A DNA stretch of 64,000 nucleotides, taken from Macrophomina tecta (Eukaryota > Ascomycota > Dothideomycetes > Botryosphaeriales > Botryosphaeriaceae). The notes beneath the pieces are model-generated. The model worked only from the letters and a program-made list of their open reading frames with translations, did not search any database and had not been told where the DNA came from. Within the stretch, counting starts at the first letter, position 1, and each line of letters starts with the position of its first letter. The stretch spans positions 2,046,001 through 2,110,000 of the forward strand of contig JAKSGN010000036.1 in assembly GCA_024180945.1 (NCBI GenBank). Direction: 5' to 3'. Positions 1-11,384 of the stretch are shown piece by piece. Made by a program: the position numbers and the translations under genes.

Positions 1-762
1 TTGCGTCTCGTTGCGGCCTCGTTTGCCCTTTGAAGATTCGCGGCTTCCGCCTGCAAAAGGACAGCCGAATGCGCCATCATCACCGTAACCCATTCACGAT
101 TGCCTGACTGAACAGTCTTTAATCGAGTACGCTGCTCCGATGCTGTAACAACCATTCCAGCTGCGATCATGTCCATAAGGAAGCCGGCTTCGTCGAAGTT
201 GTACGTGTCTCCGTCCACGATCCTATACTTCGCGATAGTGTTCCGGACGAGCTCGAACCATTGCGCGATGAGCTCTAGGTCCTCGCATTTCGCTCGCTGA
301 TAGTCGTACTTGCGATTCAGAGGCGTTTTAAGCCCGGGAGTCCGTTTCACGAAGTTGGAGGGCCAGTTCTTGCCAACGGTACATCCGGCGCGGTCAGTAA
401 GTAGCTTATTTGCCATATCTTCAACAGCACTCAACCGCGGCGGAAATCCTCGCGAATCTAGGTCGAGAATGCGTTGAACAATCAAAGATTCCTCGGGATC
501 GGTAAGCTTTCGCGAATTGGGCGTGCAATCGCGTCGTGAATGGGTCCCGTCGCGTCGTCGCTTAAGAGTCATTCGATTAACGTGGTACGTTTCCGCAACG
601 CCCCGATTACTCCGAAATCTGCCTTGATCGATAGCTTGCTTTACTAAGAATAAACGAGATTCATATAAGGGTGATTACGCGTGGTTTGGTTGTTGCATAG
701 TTAATAGAAGCTAAGGTGACGCGTTTTGTTAATGGGGTGGTCCGCTCGCTTGTGGGATACGT
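1..762 (-). mobile_element. Fot1/pogo-like DNA transposon, internal deletion derivative (cut by window edge)
   Basis: The sequence is nearly identical to 31939-32717, so it is a second copy of the same element with its left part outside the window. The inner end keeps a terminal inverted repeat (reads ACGTATCCCACAAGCGAGCG inward from 762) followed by a TA at 763-764, the usual target of Tc1/mariner-pogo elements. The transposase remnant on the minus strand lacks the catalytic DDE core; the helix-turn-helix part is joined directly to the C-terminal tail, exactly as in the second copy. This copy has one unit of a 17-base repeat in its terminal repeat, whereas the 31595 copy has two. It lies within a LINE remnant. 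Confidence 0.85.
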
Positions 763-764
763 TA

Positions 765-2000
765 ATATACACCATACAAGCCTATATAGCGTACGGTGTA
801 TAGTTAGAAAGCCTGCCACTGACGCGTAGTCCATCTGCGGGACTACGCAGGTCTGGTACAGTTATCGCATCTGTTTGGGTCGGAGATGTTGCAGCCTTCC
901 GATGGCCAGGCATGTGTTTATTGCCCTCTTGAGGGTGTCCTGCACATGTGCTCTCCACCGGAGTTCCTAGTCAAAAGTCACTCCCAGTAGCTTAACCTAG
1001 TCTTTTAGCTTAATAAAGTGGTCTTGCATGGCTACTATTGTCTTGCAGCACTGGTTCTTATCTCTAGTAAAGTGAATAAGTTCTGTTTTCTTCGCTTCGA
1101 ACACGGATCCCGTCTTATTTACCCAGCGCTCTGTTCTAGAGAGATCGTCCCTTTAAAAGTCTCTAATATTCTTCTACGCTAAAAGGCTAGTGCGCCAGCG
1201 GAAGTAGTCGTTAATATAGGCCGAAGCTTCTCCGGTAAAGTCACTAATGGCCTGCCTCAACGTTAGAAAATCTATTTACTATAATTAGCATAAATTCCGA
1301 TCTACTCTATGCATTGCGGCCCTTTCGGTGAGGGCTATCCACGCTATCTACCTTGACCAGGCTTTGTAAAGTAGCCTCGGCTGCGTCGTTAGGCGACGTA
1401 GCCGACGGTAGAGCTATAGTAGCTACTATATACTTAAACAGCTTTTAGCAAATCCGTAGTCTACGGTTCTTAGCCTGCTTAATCTTGAGCACCTAGTCCT
1501 CGATTAAGAGATCTAATTCAATAAGAGCTTCCTCCTACTTCACAAGGCTCTCTTAAGAGAATACGACGGTTTCGCCCTTTTTAAGATAAGAGATCATCCG
1601 CGTATATAAATCCCAGCGGCCAGCACGAAGTAATTTATAGGTTTTACGTAAATATTCATATCTTTTATCCAGGGCGCGAAGTTCCTGTAACGTTATTAGC
1701 ATCAACGTGGCTTGTCGTCGAATTTACTCGCAGATAGCTTACCTTTAAAAAAAAAGCCATATCTCTAGGAGTAAGAACTTTAAATCCTTTAACTTATCCG
1801 ACTAACGCTTAACACAGCTTTTCTCTTTCCGGGCTTAGTAGTTTCGCTACCGTTTCTATAGCAGGAACACCTCTCGGCAGTTTCCAGGTATCCGCACCTT
1901 CCGTCTCTAAAGAACTTATTTATAAGCTCTTACCGCTTTACGCAGTTTACTAAGACATCTTAAATGAACGCCCTATATCTATAACTAACTAATCCGGCCT
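765..2000 (-). mobile_element. Tad-like LINE remnant, RIP-decayed
   Basis: On the minus strand, 1110 down to 800 translates to a recognisable non-LTR reverse transcriptase stretch: FEAKKTELIHFTR, then KLLGVTFD followed by ELRWRAHV, then a thumb segment with YQTCVVPQMDYAS. These are family-typical motifs of Tad/jockey-type LINEs. Two TAG stops fall where the family usually has Gln (before VKLLGV and before ELRW), consistent with CAG-to-TAG changes by RIP. Stops in all frames upstream leave no usable ORF. The right limit is uncertain; beyond about 2000 nothing LINE-like could be read. Confidence 0.6.
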
Positions 2001-2445
2001 CTTCCTACTATGGGCGCGGACATAATCGTGCTTGTTAAACGATTCTAGAAAAGAGGATCCGATGGCTACAGAAATAGAGCTAACAGGAGCTAAAGAGTCG
2101 CTAATAGGGGTACGTACAATACTAGAATCGTTCCTCTACTATCGACAGATTGCTAGCAATTTCTTCATATATAAGGGCGGGAACTTTGGAGGAAATTCTA
2201 GAGGAATACCCCCACTATTGTCATGGGTAGAAACATTCGTCTCAGCCCTCAAATCTAGCTTCCCAGCCTCAGTAGTCGTCGGGCTCATAATCAGCGACAA
2301 ACTCTTAGGAGTAGGCGTACCGCGATCCGTATCAGGCTTTAAAGAGTCCAGCGTCTACGAATTTAGGGGGATTAGTATTTATTACGGTGTAATAAAAGCT
2401 GGAGCGAGAAATAAAAATAATGGAATCGCCGAACAGATTCGCTCG

Positions 2446-2592
2446 TGTTGGAATATTAATAAACAGTAATCATTCATTAATAATGGCATGAAGAGGGAGT
2501 GGGTAGGTAACCCGCTTACCTCTTATACGAGTGATTGTAGCTAAGCTATGTGGTGTGATATAAGGAGACCTTGAAACACGTAATGTCCAACG
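2446..2592 (+). repeat. Solo LTR, copia-type, 147 bases
   Basis: It starts TGTTGG and ends CCAACG (CA changed to CG), and is flanked by the direct repeat GCTCG at 2441-2445 and 2593-2597, the five-base target duplication of an LTR retrotransposon. Its interior matches, in the opposite orientation, the solo LTR at 23292-23452 (shared cores GGCATGAAGAGGGAG and GGAGACCTTGAAACACG). No internal domain is present, so it is a product of LTR-LTR recombination. Confidence 0.8.
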
Positions 2593-4345
2593 GCTCGCTA
2601 ATGTCCTATAGGCGCGCTGCCTGACCTCTCACGTACAGGGCTCTAGGGAGGCCTTTAAAGAGGAGGTCGGCTAGAAATAGTAGCTCCGTTTGTTAGCTAC
2701 ATACAAGTCATCTCCAGACAAGGTATACTTACGAGAATCCTATAAATCTTCCTACAAGGTAGTCACTAGAAGAAGTGCCTACAACTCTTAGACATTAATC
2801 TTTCGTCCCCTCGATAGTGGTTCTATACTACTAGAAGAGGCGCAGCCCTTATTAGTTACTGTGCGGCTCTCATAGCAGTAGCTAATCGTTACACGAAAAG
2901 CACGGTTGCTTTTTTAGTCGAAAATTGCGGAAGGTGGACTAACACGGACTTTTTATTCGAACGCTAAAGCTAGTACCTAGATTAAGCTCGCCAGAATAGT
3001 CTATGGCGTTTCGCTCGCTGGTTAGTTCGTTATTCTGCTGTTAGGTCTCTCGAGATCCTCCTAGAGGTCTCTAACTAGCGCAGACGAGGTTGCAGTAAAT
3101 TAAAGCAAATATAACTCAACGTCTAGACGTATTCCCCTCGACGTAGACGATTCCCGGTCTAATATATAGATCTGGTTATTATGCATCACACTAGTCTGGA
3201 TATAGTGTCGCCCTGGGCTCGCCGGAAGGCTGCTTATCCAACGCTCCCTTTAGCACGTTATAACTGGACCCTTCCCTGCGGAAGGATGCATGGGATTCAG
3301 GTTGGGAAGTTGTGTTCGCGGGACCTTGACGTATGATGAGCCATCGCACGCCACTCTTGTCGCCTGTGATGCAGATATCCGCTCGAGAGCGAGCGCGAGA
3401 GCGAGTGCGAGGCAGAGGGATAGAAGCTTGTCCTGCCGCCAATGGCGGGCTGACTGCAGCTTGGCCCTGACGATCTCAGTGATTTCCACTTTAGCCCCTC
3501 TTGGCAACACCGCTGAGTGCTTATGTCGCACCCGGAGCGTGCGCTGTGTCCTCAAGCGAGCCCTTCGAGTGGGTCGCGTAAAGATAGCCGCTGATGTACC
3601 ATTGAAAGAGGGTTCCCTAATTTTAGAAGACCCTGCCGCGGCCGCTCTCAGTACAGGGAATTAGGAGCCTCCGAGCTGCAGATGAAAGCTTAAAGCTGAT
3701 AGCGGGATCGTCGCGCCCATGCCGGCCGCGCAGCCAATCAGAGCCGCACGAGCGATGGCATGAACGGTTAAAGAAGCAATGTTGCGGAAATTTCTGCTGC
3801 AGCCTCGCGCTGGTGGAGCAGGTGATGTCCGATTTGAAGCTTCTGCAGGGCGGGCGCCCCAACCAACCTTCCCCCCTGGGGGAGCACCTCGCGCATACAC
3901 GCTCCAAGAGCTTCGTTGAGAGTCCCAGCTGGCGCGGTGCAACTGAAACGGGTGGCGCGGCTGCAGTGCAGGCGTCGATGATCGCTGATGGCCGCCCACA
4001 CGGCCTGTGGAAAAAAGCAAGCCCCGTCTCTTGCGCGCGGGCGCGGCTCAAGCTTCCCCGGAGCGCCTGGCCAGCAGCCAGTTTGTTCGCTGTGCGCCCT
4101 GCTGAAACCGGCCGAGCGCCTACAAACATGCGGACTAGCGTCAACAACCCGTCAGGTCCGAATCTGCGAGCAAACAAGGCCCCCAAGAGCTCAGTTTTAA
4201 GCTCCCAACCTTGATGATGATGATGATTCATACACCCCGTCGGCCTCAACGGACCATAGGGACAAGAGACGCTATTCTACGCTAAGTCTACATTGGGATC
4301 CCGGTTCATTCGAGGCCCAGCACGCTGTATACAAAGAAAACATCC
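2593..4345. other. No supported gene; decayed and low-complexity DNA
   Basis: 2593-3180 is stop-rich in all frames and looks like RIP-decayed repeat, but I could not assign it. 3190-4250 is GC-rich with several overlapping open frames on both strands; none shows a recognisable domain. 3385-3420 is a short GA/GC-rich simple run. Confidence 0.4.
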
Positions 4346-4615
4346 TGTCAACCAGAATCCCCTTGTTTTTCAGGCATCTCTTGATATTGCTTCCTTAGGC
4401 TCCATATTGATTCCTTCCTCGGTGCTCCCCTACACCTCGGATGCTCTACACTTCCTCGGATACTCTGATTTCCTCGGTTATATCACTCTAGTTTCATGTA
4501 TTTAAGACATTCATTCTCCTTCGTTCGAATTGACAGGCAGAAGTACACAGACAGAAATTCGATTCTCTCTTCTGACCTCACCGAGTTCGGGCCTGAGGCC
4601 CACCCAAATTCGACA
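4346..4615 (-). repeat. Solo LTR, copia-type, 270 bases
   Basis: On the minus strand it begins TGTCGAATTTGGGTGGG and ends GGTTGACA. Perfect five-base target duplications CATCC flank it (4341-4345 and 4616-4620). The first 85 bases match the LTR at 10758 and resemble the copia-1 LTRs (33803, 47691), so it belongs to the same LTR lineage. Confidence 0.85.
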
Positions 4616-6540
4616 CATCCCTTCTCTCCTATCCAATGAACCAAAACGCAGATGCAATCGAGAGCACAAGTAGAGGAAGTTAAGCAAAGCGCGAGAAAAT
4701 AAAGAAATAAAATGTAAAATAGAGCCATCCTTCATATACCCCTCATGCCATCCCCTTCGAGACCACTTCTCGAGTGCTGTCAGTCCCTGTAACGGCGTGA
4801 CGGCTAGTTGGAGAAGGAGCTGATGTACTTTAAGAAGGACTAAGCGCTTAGTCTTTAGTTACAATTAGTCTTCCAGTAGCTACTATTGCTTTAACCGCGC
4901 GTATATCTACCCGCCACTTTTCCGGTAGGCCGTCCATATACCTACCGTCGGGCTTTTTCGTACCCGACTATCCGCCTAGCATAAACGCGAGATCTCCAAA
5001 TCTACTTCCTAGGTCGGTCTATAGTTTAGCCTGGAGATTTATCTAACGCGGATATTCTAAGACGAAGTACTTTACTATCTCCTCCGCTCTACACCCATAC
5101 GCTAGCGATTCTACTCGCTTAATTTTATACAGCGGCTCGTTTAGGCTCGCTTTCGAGGTTCTTAACTGCGCAATCGCCGAGGCCTCTCTATAGCTTAAAT
5201 AATCGTATAGCTTCTTAGTAACTATTGGTTGTTGTAGCGCTGAATATCAGGCGATAGTGGAACAGTAGGCAGCACTTGGTATCATCGCACGGCTTCGAAT
5301 GAGGAATCGGGGACGAGGGACGCAGTGTTCGCGGGGCATCGCGAGACCCCGGAAAAATGCCAAGAGAGCCTCCATTTTCTGCTTTGCCCTCACATTCCTG
5401 CGTCAACCTCGCTTTCTGTTGGTCTAATCCTCTACTTCCTGCTCGTTGCGCTGCCTCAACCTCACTTTTCTGCCCCCTTACTTTTCTGCCACCCTCACAG
5501 TTTTGGCAATTTTCAGGGTCTCCGCGGTCCCCCGCAAACGTCGCGCAGCTTCCTCCCTCATGCAGCAAGATCTATGATAACCATACGATTCATACGATAA
5601 GCTTGGCTTTACATAGCCTGCACGGCATGATCACCAAATATTCGATGTTTTGATGACGCCTCGACGCCTATCCTCATACCAGCGAAAACTGGTCAAAGAC
5701 CGGTGCAGAACAGGAAACGGTAGGGAAACGGCTGGCCCAACGAGTGGCTGCACTCAGCTCCTACAAGTCCTCCAGGTGTATCGGAGTCTGCGTGCGGAGG
5801 TGAATGATCATTTACAGGTCCGTAAGCTGATCACCAATTCGCGAGATTTCTCGTTCGGGCTTAGCGAGAGATTGGGCTGCAACTGCGCTATCGCTGTCGC
5901 CGTCGCTGTCGTCCGCATCGCTGCTGCTCGAGCCCAGATCATGGGGGCTCTGCTGTGTACTCCACTCCGTTAGAGGATCTGCCGTAGTGATGGGGTCAAT
6001 GGTGCGCTTGATGGCGCTTGTGTCCTTTTGATGTCGTTCGTAGTCTGAAGGACCAAGTTTACGGCTGTCTGAGGGCCTTGTCGCACATTGACGGCGCTTT
6101 CGACCGCCATCCACGCCCCTGCGCCGTGCTAGGCATAGATCCCACCACGGAAGCTGCGTTTGTGGTCGCGTGCATCGTCAAGAAGCTGATTTGCCTGGGT
6201 TCTAGTTGTGCGGCGTGCTCGTAGAGTGAAAGGAGCTTGTCGGCCGGTCGCAATCCGGGATTGAGCGGTAGCGGATTGCCAGTAGAGCGGCTTAACACGC
6301 GTTGCAGGGCATCTGCACTTGGCATTTCGTTCTCGCTGCGAGGTGGTAGTTCCACCCGGGAGATGATGGAAGGTCCTCCGCCCGCTTTCGAAGCTGAAGG
6401 TGTGATCTGCAGCTGGCCGGGCAACGGCGTGTTGATAGTTGGTCTGTGCTTGCGCAGCATCTCTATAGCCGAGCTCCCGCCGTTGCCTCCGAAGTGGATG
6501 TAAACTACGCATCGGATGACCTACAAGACTATCTTTCGAT
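4616..6540. other. No supported gene; RIP-decayed repeat plus unassigned DNA
   Basis: 4790-5225 has the stop-rich, TA-biased look of RIP-decayed transposon; minus-strand reading gives partly open, unrecognised peptide. 5230-5650 shows nothing. 5650-6512 holds overlapping open frames on both strands, including a minus-strand frame at 6460-6059 and an acidic Ser/Asp-rich frame at 6114-5812. They could be exons of a small gene divergent from the 6541 gene, but I found no consistent splicing or known domain. Confidence 0.35.
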
Positions 6541-8928
6541 ATGGAGGCAGAACTCGAGCGACTTCGACGACAACTTCAAGAGGAACAACAGCGACGTGAG
6601 GAGGCGGAAGCGGAGCGAGAGGAGGCCAAGGCGCGGGCAGCCGCCGAGGAGCGACAGCGCGAAGAGGCCGAGGCCAAAGCAATCGCTGAGCAGCAGCGCC
6701 GGGAGGAAGAGCAACAACGACGAGAAGAAGAGCAGCGACGGCGAGAAGAAGCAGAGGCTATCAGTCGCAGGACGACGCTCACCGAATTCCTACAGGCTTG
6801 CCACGAGATCTTCCTTTCCCTCAGAATCACCGACGATGAAACGCTCACCACCCAAGGTGACGTTACCAAGCCTGCTGGCAGACTCTACCCCAACCAAATC
6901 ATCCCCTGGGATACATTCCCGACCGATCAATCAGAGATATGGACCGAGCTCTCTGCCAGCCCGGTTTTCGCATCGAATCGAGTCTTTGCCTCGACGCACC
7001 AGTTGGACCACATCCGCACAACCATGGACCCGATCGACAGCGAAGAACTACTGCGCCATTTTGCGCGCTCGGCGGTGGAGAAGCCGGTACAGAATATCGT
7101 GGACGAGATCTTCAATGACGAAACCCTGCGGGAGAAACTTGGACTACGGGGAAGGGTATCGTTCCAAAGCCACACGAACCTAGGCCGGTCGGATGCGACG
7201 GTCGATGAAGCGATGGAACGCATGTCTATCAGCGACACGTCTCGCGGCAATCAGAGGGCCGCCTCTGCTCGGCCAGCGACCTCGGAACGGAGGGGAAAGG
7301 GCGGTGGGCGGGCGGATCAGTTCTGCATATACCGGCAGGAAGACGGGCCAAGCAGCCCGGCGGTTGCGATCGAGTACAAGGCACCGCACAAGCTGACGCG
7401 AGGGGCGATCACGGCCGGATTGAGCGGCACGATCGTGCCAGGCCGGGATGTCATTAACAAGGAGGGCAACAGCGTAGAGTTCTTTTCGAAGTGGCTCCTG
7501 GCGGCTGTCGTCACCCAATGCTTCTCGTACATGATCGACAAAGGAGTCCAGTACGGCTACTTGTTCACCGGCGACGCCATCGTCTTCCTGCACATCCCCA
7601 ACGACCCTGTCACGGTTCACTACTACGTCAGCATTCCAGGCGTCGACGCACAGAAAGACGACGAGTATGGGGTCCAGCGAACAGCGGTGGCGCAGATAGC
7701 CGCCTTCGTCCTCCGTGCTCTTGCTGCGCCGCCGCCACCGCAAGAATGGCAGCGCATTGCAAGGCGGTCGCTGGACACATGGGTGGTCGAGTATATAGAC
7801 GTCTTGAAGAAGATTCCGGAAACGGAGCGCCAGAAGACGCGCGAGACGTTCTCGTACCAGCCCTCGCGCTGGATAGCGTCTGGCGGCTCACGTGTTAAGA
7901 CGCGGTCACAGTGCTTACCGATAGACGACCAAGCGGGGGCGCAGCGTGACGATGATGATGACGACGCCGGAGACGGAGACGGTTGGGGTCACAGCATGGC
8001 ACCCTCGCCAACTCCACAACGCAAGACGCGTTCCCAGACCGGGCAGGGTTCGTCTCGTCGCCAGCAAGGGGGGAAACGGAGTGCCGCCGGTAAAGGCACG
8101 TCTCGGGCGGCGACGACGGCAGCCGCGAAGTCAACGACACCGAAGCCACGACTGGAGGACCGGCCGTACTGCACGCACGAGTGCTTACTCGGGCTGGTGC
8201 GCGGCGGGCCGCTCGATCAGCACTGCCCCAACGTCCAATTCCACAGGAAAAGACACATCAAGCCAGACACTTTCCTCCGCCTCGTACGACGGCAGCTTCT
8301 GACGGACATCGGCGTCGACGCCGACTGCAAGCCTCTCTACGTGCGCGGCTCGCGGGGGGCGCTGTTCAAAGTGCGGCTATCGTCACACGGCTACACGCTG
8401 GTGGCCAAGGGGATGGAGGAGCACAACGCGCGCCACTTACGGCACGAAAGTTGCATGTATCAGCACGCGTCGGCGGCGCAGGGCAGGGCAGTGCCGGTGT
8501 GCATCGGCCTGACGGATCTGGAGATTCCTTACTTCTACGACGGTGGAGCATACACGCACATGCTGTTCCTCAGCTGGGCGGGCCGTCCGCTGTTCAAGTT
8601 CATCAATCAGGACAACAAGGTCGCTCTCCTGGAAAGGGCGAAGGCGACGCTGGGGCAGCTGCACGGGCTGGGGCTGCTGCACAACGACGCGGAGATGCGC
8701 AACGTCCTGTGGGACGAGCGGACGGGCGGTCTGATGTGGACGGACCTGGAGCGGGCGGAGGTGCGGGCGGAGGCGAGTGCGGAGAGGCGGGCTCGCCGGC
8801 CGCTTGGAGAGATCTGCCCGAATCGGAAGCGGAAGAGAACAGCGTGTAAGTTGATAAGCGGTTCAAACGACGAGTTTTCGTGGGAGATGATGCTGCTCTC
8901 TGCTCACGTAGCTCGCTCAGTCCGCTAG
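6541..8928 (+). CDS. Coiled-coil / PD-(D/E)xK nuclease-like / protein kinase-like fusion protein
   Basis: Single open frame of 795 codons. Residues 1-75 are an Arg/Glu-rich coiled coil. Residues 255-285 hold ADQ (D259) followed by IEYKAPHK (E278, K280), the D-x(n)-E-x-K pattern of restriction-endonuclease-fold nucleases. Residues 440-545 are a charged low-complexity linker with an Asp run and basic KTRSQ repeats. Residues 600-740 look like a divergent kinase: a VAK lysine (K623), catalytic-loop-like LLHND with N721 five residues later (H714, D716), and WTDLE (D735) in the DFG position. Fusions of REase-fold and kinase domains are described among fungal and oomycete Crinkler-like effectors; that link is my inference. 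GTAAGT at about 8847 suggests the last 27 codons may instead be intron. The ATG at 6541 opens the coiled coil. Nearby transposons are unrelated. Confidence 0.7.
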   Translation: MEAELERLRRQLQEEQQRREEAEAEREEAKARAAAEERQREEAEAKAIAEQQRREEEQQRREEEQRRREEAEAISRRTTLTEFLQACHEIFLSLRITDDETLTTQGDVTKPAGRLYPNQIIPWDTFPTDQSEIWTELSASPVFASNRVFASTHQLDHIRTTMDPIDSEELLRHFARSAVEKPVQNIVDEIFNDETLREKLGLRGRVSFQSHTNLGRSDATVDEAMERMSISDTSRGNQRAASARPATSERRGKGGGRADQFCIYRQEDGPSSPAVAIEYKAPHKLTRGAITAGLSGTIVPGRDVINKEGNSVEFFSKWLLAAVVTQCFSYMIDKGVQYGYLFTGDAIVFLHIPNDPVTVHYYVSIPGVDAQKDDEYGVQRTAVAQIAAFVLRALAAPPPPQEWQRIARRSLDTWVVEYIDVLKKIPETERQKTRETFSYQPSRWIASGGSRVKTRSQCLPIDDQAGAQRDDDDDDAGDGDGWGHSMAPSPTPQRKTRSQTGQGSSRRQQGGKRSAAGKGTSRAATTAAAKSTTPKPRLEDRPYCTHECLLGLVRGGPLDQHCPNVQFHRKRHIKPDTFLRLVRRQLLTDIGVDADCKPLYVRGSRGALFKVRLSSHGYTLVAKGMEEHNARHLRHESCMYQHASAAQGRAVPVCIGLTDLEIPYFYDGGAYTHMLFLSWAGRPLFKFINQDNKVALLERAKATLGQLHGLGLLHNDAEMRNVLWDERTGGLMWTDLERAEVRAEASAERRARRPLGEICPNRKRKRTACKLISGSNDEFSWEMMLLSAHVARSVR

Positions 8929-9092
8929 CTGTAGCGGGGGCTCTGTCTGCGTTGATAGGAGTAACGGGATTGGCTTTAGGTTTATGCTTTGAGATCTGGG
9001 GTTTCGGTGGTCTGAGGACCGCGAAGAGATGCGGTAACAGACTTTACTAGGGATTGGTGTAGATCGCTTTTAATACCATTCAGTAAAGGGAG

Positions 9093-9130
9093 TAACGTAC
9101 TTCACAAGCGAGTGGGTCACCCCAACCAAA
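9093..9130 (+). repeat. Orphan Fot1/pogo terminal repeat remnant
   Basis: TAACGTACTTCACAAGCGAG resembles the start of the 9247 element's terminal inverted repeat (TAACGTATCGGATAAGCGAG), including the internal AAGCGAGTG unit. No transposase follows before the next element, so it is a leftover end of a related insertion. Confidence 0.4.
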
Positions 9131-9246
9131 TTTTACACTCATTAAGATGTAAACCACCGTGTCGCAACAACAACAACAACTCCCTTCAGCTCAAAATGAA
9201 GCTAAAATACAGCTTGCAAAATGTGCTAGTTATAGGAGATGTTATA

Positions 9247-10757
9247 ACGTATCGGATAAGCGAGTGTGCCAGACAAGCGAGTGTGCCACCCATCAACAAA
9301 ACGCATCACCTTAGCTTCTATCAACCATGCAACAACCAAACCACGTGCAACCTCCCTTATATGAATCTCGTCTATTCTTAGCAAAGCAGGCTATCGATCA
9401 AGGCAGAATTCGGAGTAATCGGGGCGCTGCGGAGACGTACCACGTCAATCGAATGACTCTTAAGCGACGACGCGACGGGACCCATTCACGACGCGATTGC
9501 ACGCCCAATTCGCGAAAGCTTACCGATCCCGAGGAATCCGTAATTATTCGACGTATCCTCGACCTAGATTCACGAGGATTTCCCCCCCGGCTTCGCGACG
9601 TTGAAGATATGGCGAATAAACTACTCGCCGATCGTGCCGGAGGCAAGGTCGGAAAGAAATGGCCTGCCAACTTCGTAAGGCGTACTCCCGAGCTAAAAAC
9701 ACGCAGAAATCGCAAGTACGACTACCAGTGAGCGAAATGCGAGGATCCTGAGATTATTACAAAGTGGTTTGAGCTCGTGCAGAATACAATCGCGAAGTAC
9801 GGGATCGTGGACAGTGATATCTACAACTTCGACGAAATCTGCTTCCTTATGGGCATGATTGCAGCTGGAATGGTTGTCACCGCCTCTGAACGACGCGATC
9901 GACCAAAATCTGTTCAGCCAGGCAATCGCGAGTGGGTTACGGTGATCCAAGGAGTCAACGCGCAGGGCTGGTCTATCCCGCCATTCGTGATCTTCAAAGG
10001 CCAGTACCACCTCTCCGCTTGGTACAGCGACGACGTGCCACGCAATTGGGCCGTCACATTAAGCGATAACGGTTGGACGACGAATGAGCTTGGTCTACAG
10101 TGGCTCGAGCACTTCGAAAAGCACACAAAGGACCGCGTAACTGGAGCATACCGCCTTCTCATTCTTGACGGCCATGAGAGCCACAATTCGGCCAAATTCG
10201 ACGCGTTTTGCCAGGAACACAAGATTATCGCACTCTGTATGCCTGCGCATTCGTCCCACCTCCTCCAGCCACTCGATGTCGGCTGTTTTGCGCTGCTTAA
10301 GAAGGCGTATGGGAAGCAGATCGAAGACTTGATACGATCACATATCAACCATATTACGAAGCTTGAGTTTCTACCCGCGTTTAGGGCCGCATTCGAAGCC
10401 GCATTTACGAAGGAGCATGTCGTATCCTTATTCCGAGGTGCTGGATTAGTCCCACTCGGTCCAGAAGCGGTGCTTTCGAAGCTCGATGTTAAAATTCGGA
10501 CACCAACGCCCACCCTCCCGGAGGTCGCAAGTTGGGACTCCCAAACACCACACAACCCAGCCGAATTAGCGTCTCAAACTGAGCTAATTCGGGGCAAGAT
10601 TGCAAGGCATCAGGATAGCTCACCAGCGCCAATCAATGAGGCGCTCGATCGGCTTGCAAAGGGGGCGCAAATGATGGCGCATTGGGCCGTACTTTTGCAA
10701 GCCGAAGTCGCAAATCTTTAAAAGGCAAATGAGGCCGCAACGCGACGCAAAAAAAGC
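9247..10757 (+). mobile_element. Fot1/pogo-like DNA transposon, 3' end lost
   Basis: A TA at 9245-9246 precedes a terminal repeat with two copies of an AAGCGAGTGTGCCA-like unit, the same layout as in the 31595 element. It carries the full-length transposase frame, including the DDE core missing from the other two copies. The right end stops inside the C-terminal coding tail (at about 10757), directly against an LTR, so the right terminal repeat is absent and the element cannot move as it stands. Confidence 0.8.
9327..10721 (+). pseudogene. Fot1/pogo transposase, one internal nonsense codon
   Basis: Frame 9327-9731 then 9777-10721 is one reading frame broken only by TGA at 9729-9731. The 31595 copy has CGA (Arg) there, so a single C-to-T change explains it. 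Residues 1-130 are a CENP-B/Tc5-like helix-turn-helix DNA-binding region. The DDE_1 core follows: NFDE (first Asp), LILDGHESH (second Asp), LQPLDVGCF (third Asp). The tail contains AQMMAHWAVLLQAE. The enzyme family cuts and pastes DNA at TA sites. Another stop at 10719-10721 (TTTAAA where the other copy reads CTTCAA) removes the last basic residues. Not expected to be active. Confidence 0.85.
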
Positions 10758-11066
10758 TGTCGAATTTGGGTGGGCCTCAGGCCCGAACTCGGTGAGGTCA
10801 GAAGAGAGAATCGAATTTCTGTCTGTGTACTTCTGCCTTTCTCCCAAGAGGAAGGCCGGTAGGCTTGCTTATATATGTGAGTGATAGCTACATAACCGAG
10901 GATACCAAAGATCCGAGAAAGAGTGCCGATGCGGGATTGGACACTAAGGAGTGTTGTTGCCTAAAGGATAGAATATTCGAGATAAAGGAGATGCCTGAGG
11001 TAGTAAGGCAAGAAAGTCTGACATCAAAAAAGGAGTGTTGCCTAAAACAGGGGATTTTGGTTGACA
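10758..11066 (+). repeat. LTR, copia-1 lineage, without target duplication
   Basis: It begins TGTCGAATTTGGGTGGG like the 4346-4615 LTR and ends in TTGACA; an earlier GTCTGACA at 11016-11023 matches the end of the copia-1 LTR. The flanks (AAAGC on the left, GATGG on the right) do not match, and the left flank is a transposase coding tail whose continuation is not found on the right. It therefore looks like a product of ectopic recombination or deletion rather than a simple insertion. The exact right border is uncertain. Confidence 0.6.
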
Positions 11067-11350
11067 GATGGCAACAAAGCTCCTCGGGCAATTTCGAGCG
11101 ATATTATACTTACAGCATGAAGCTTGATACTGGAGGAAGACGGGATAGTTTGCGGAAAAGATCTGTGCTGAGGGATGACCGAAGTGCTAAGAGACGTGTA
11201 TGTAGAAGTATGTAGAGGAGATAGAGAATAGGCCAGGCCCCGCCGCCTCGCTTAGACTTAAACGGGTCTAGCGGACGCGGAGGAACCGGCCCTACGCCGT
11301 ATAGCTGCCTTCGGCGGCTGGGACGGACTATGAATTCATTATCATCATTA
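11067..11350. other. Unassigned spacer
   Basis: A GC-rich stretch at 11235-11325 is followed by a short CAT/ATT-rich run at 11335-11355. No gene or repeat end was recognised. Confidence 0.3.
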
Positions 11351-11384
11351 TTATTCCCTATATTGTGGAGGCTGCGCCGTAATA
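11351..11384 (-). repeat. Terminal fragment of gypsy LTR-A
   Basis: Reading TTCCCTATATTGTGGAGG and GCTGCGCCGTAATA, this is the reverse complement of the first 34 bases of LTR-A (compare 25319-25352). The rest of the LTR is missing and a transposase fragment follows immediately. Confidence 0.6.

Noticed and set aside
2032..2469. 145-codon open frame, plus strand
   Set aside because: It runs into the solo LTR at 2446, has no recognisable domain and lies in decayed DNA.
3191..4249. Cluster of overlapping open frames on both strands
   Set aside because: High GC alone keeps frames open; low-complexity Arg/Ala/Ser composition and no domain.
5650..6512. Possible divergent small gene (minus frames 6460-6059 and 6114-5812)
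   Set aside because: No splice pair joins the frames convincingly, and neither part is recognisable; kept only as a note.
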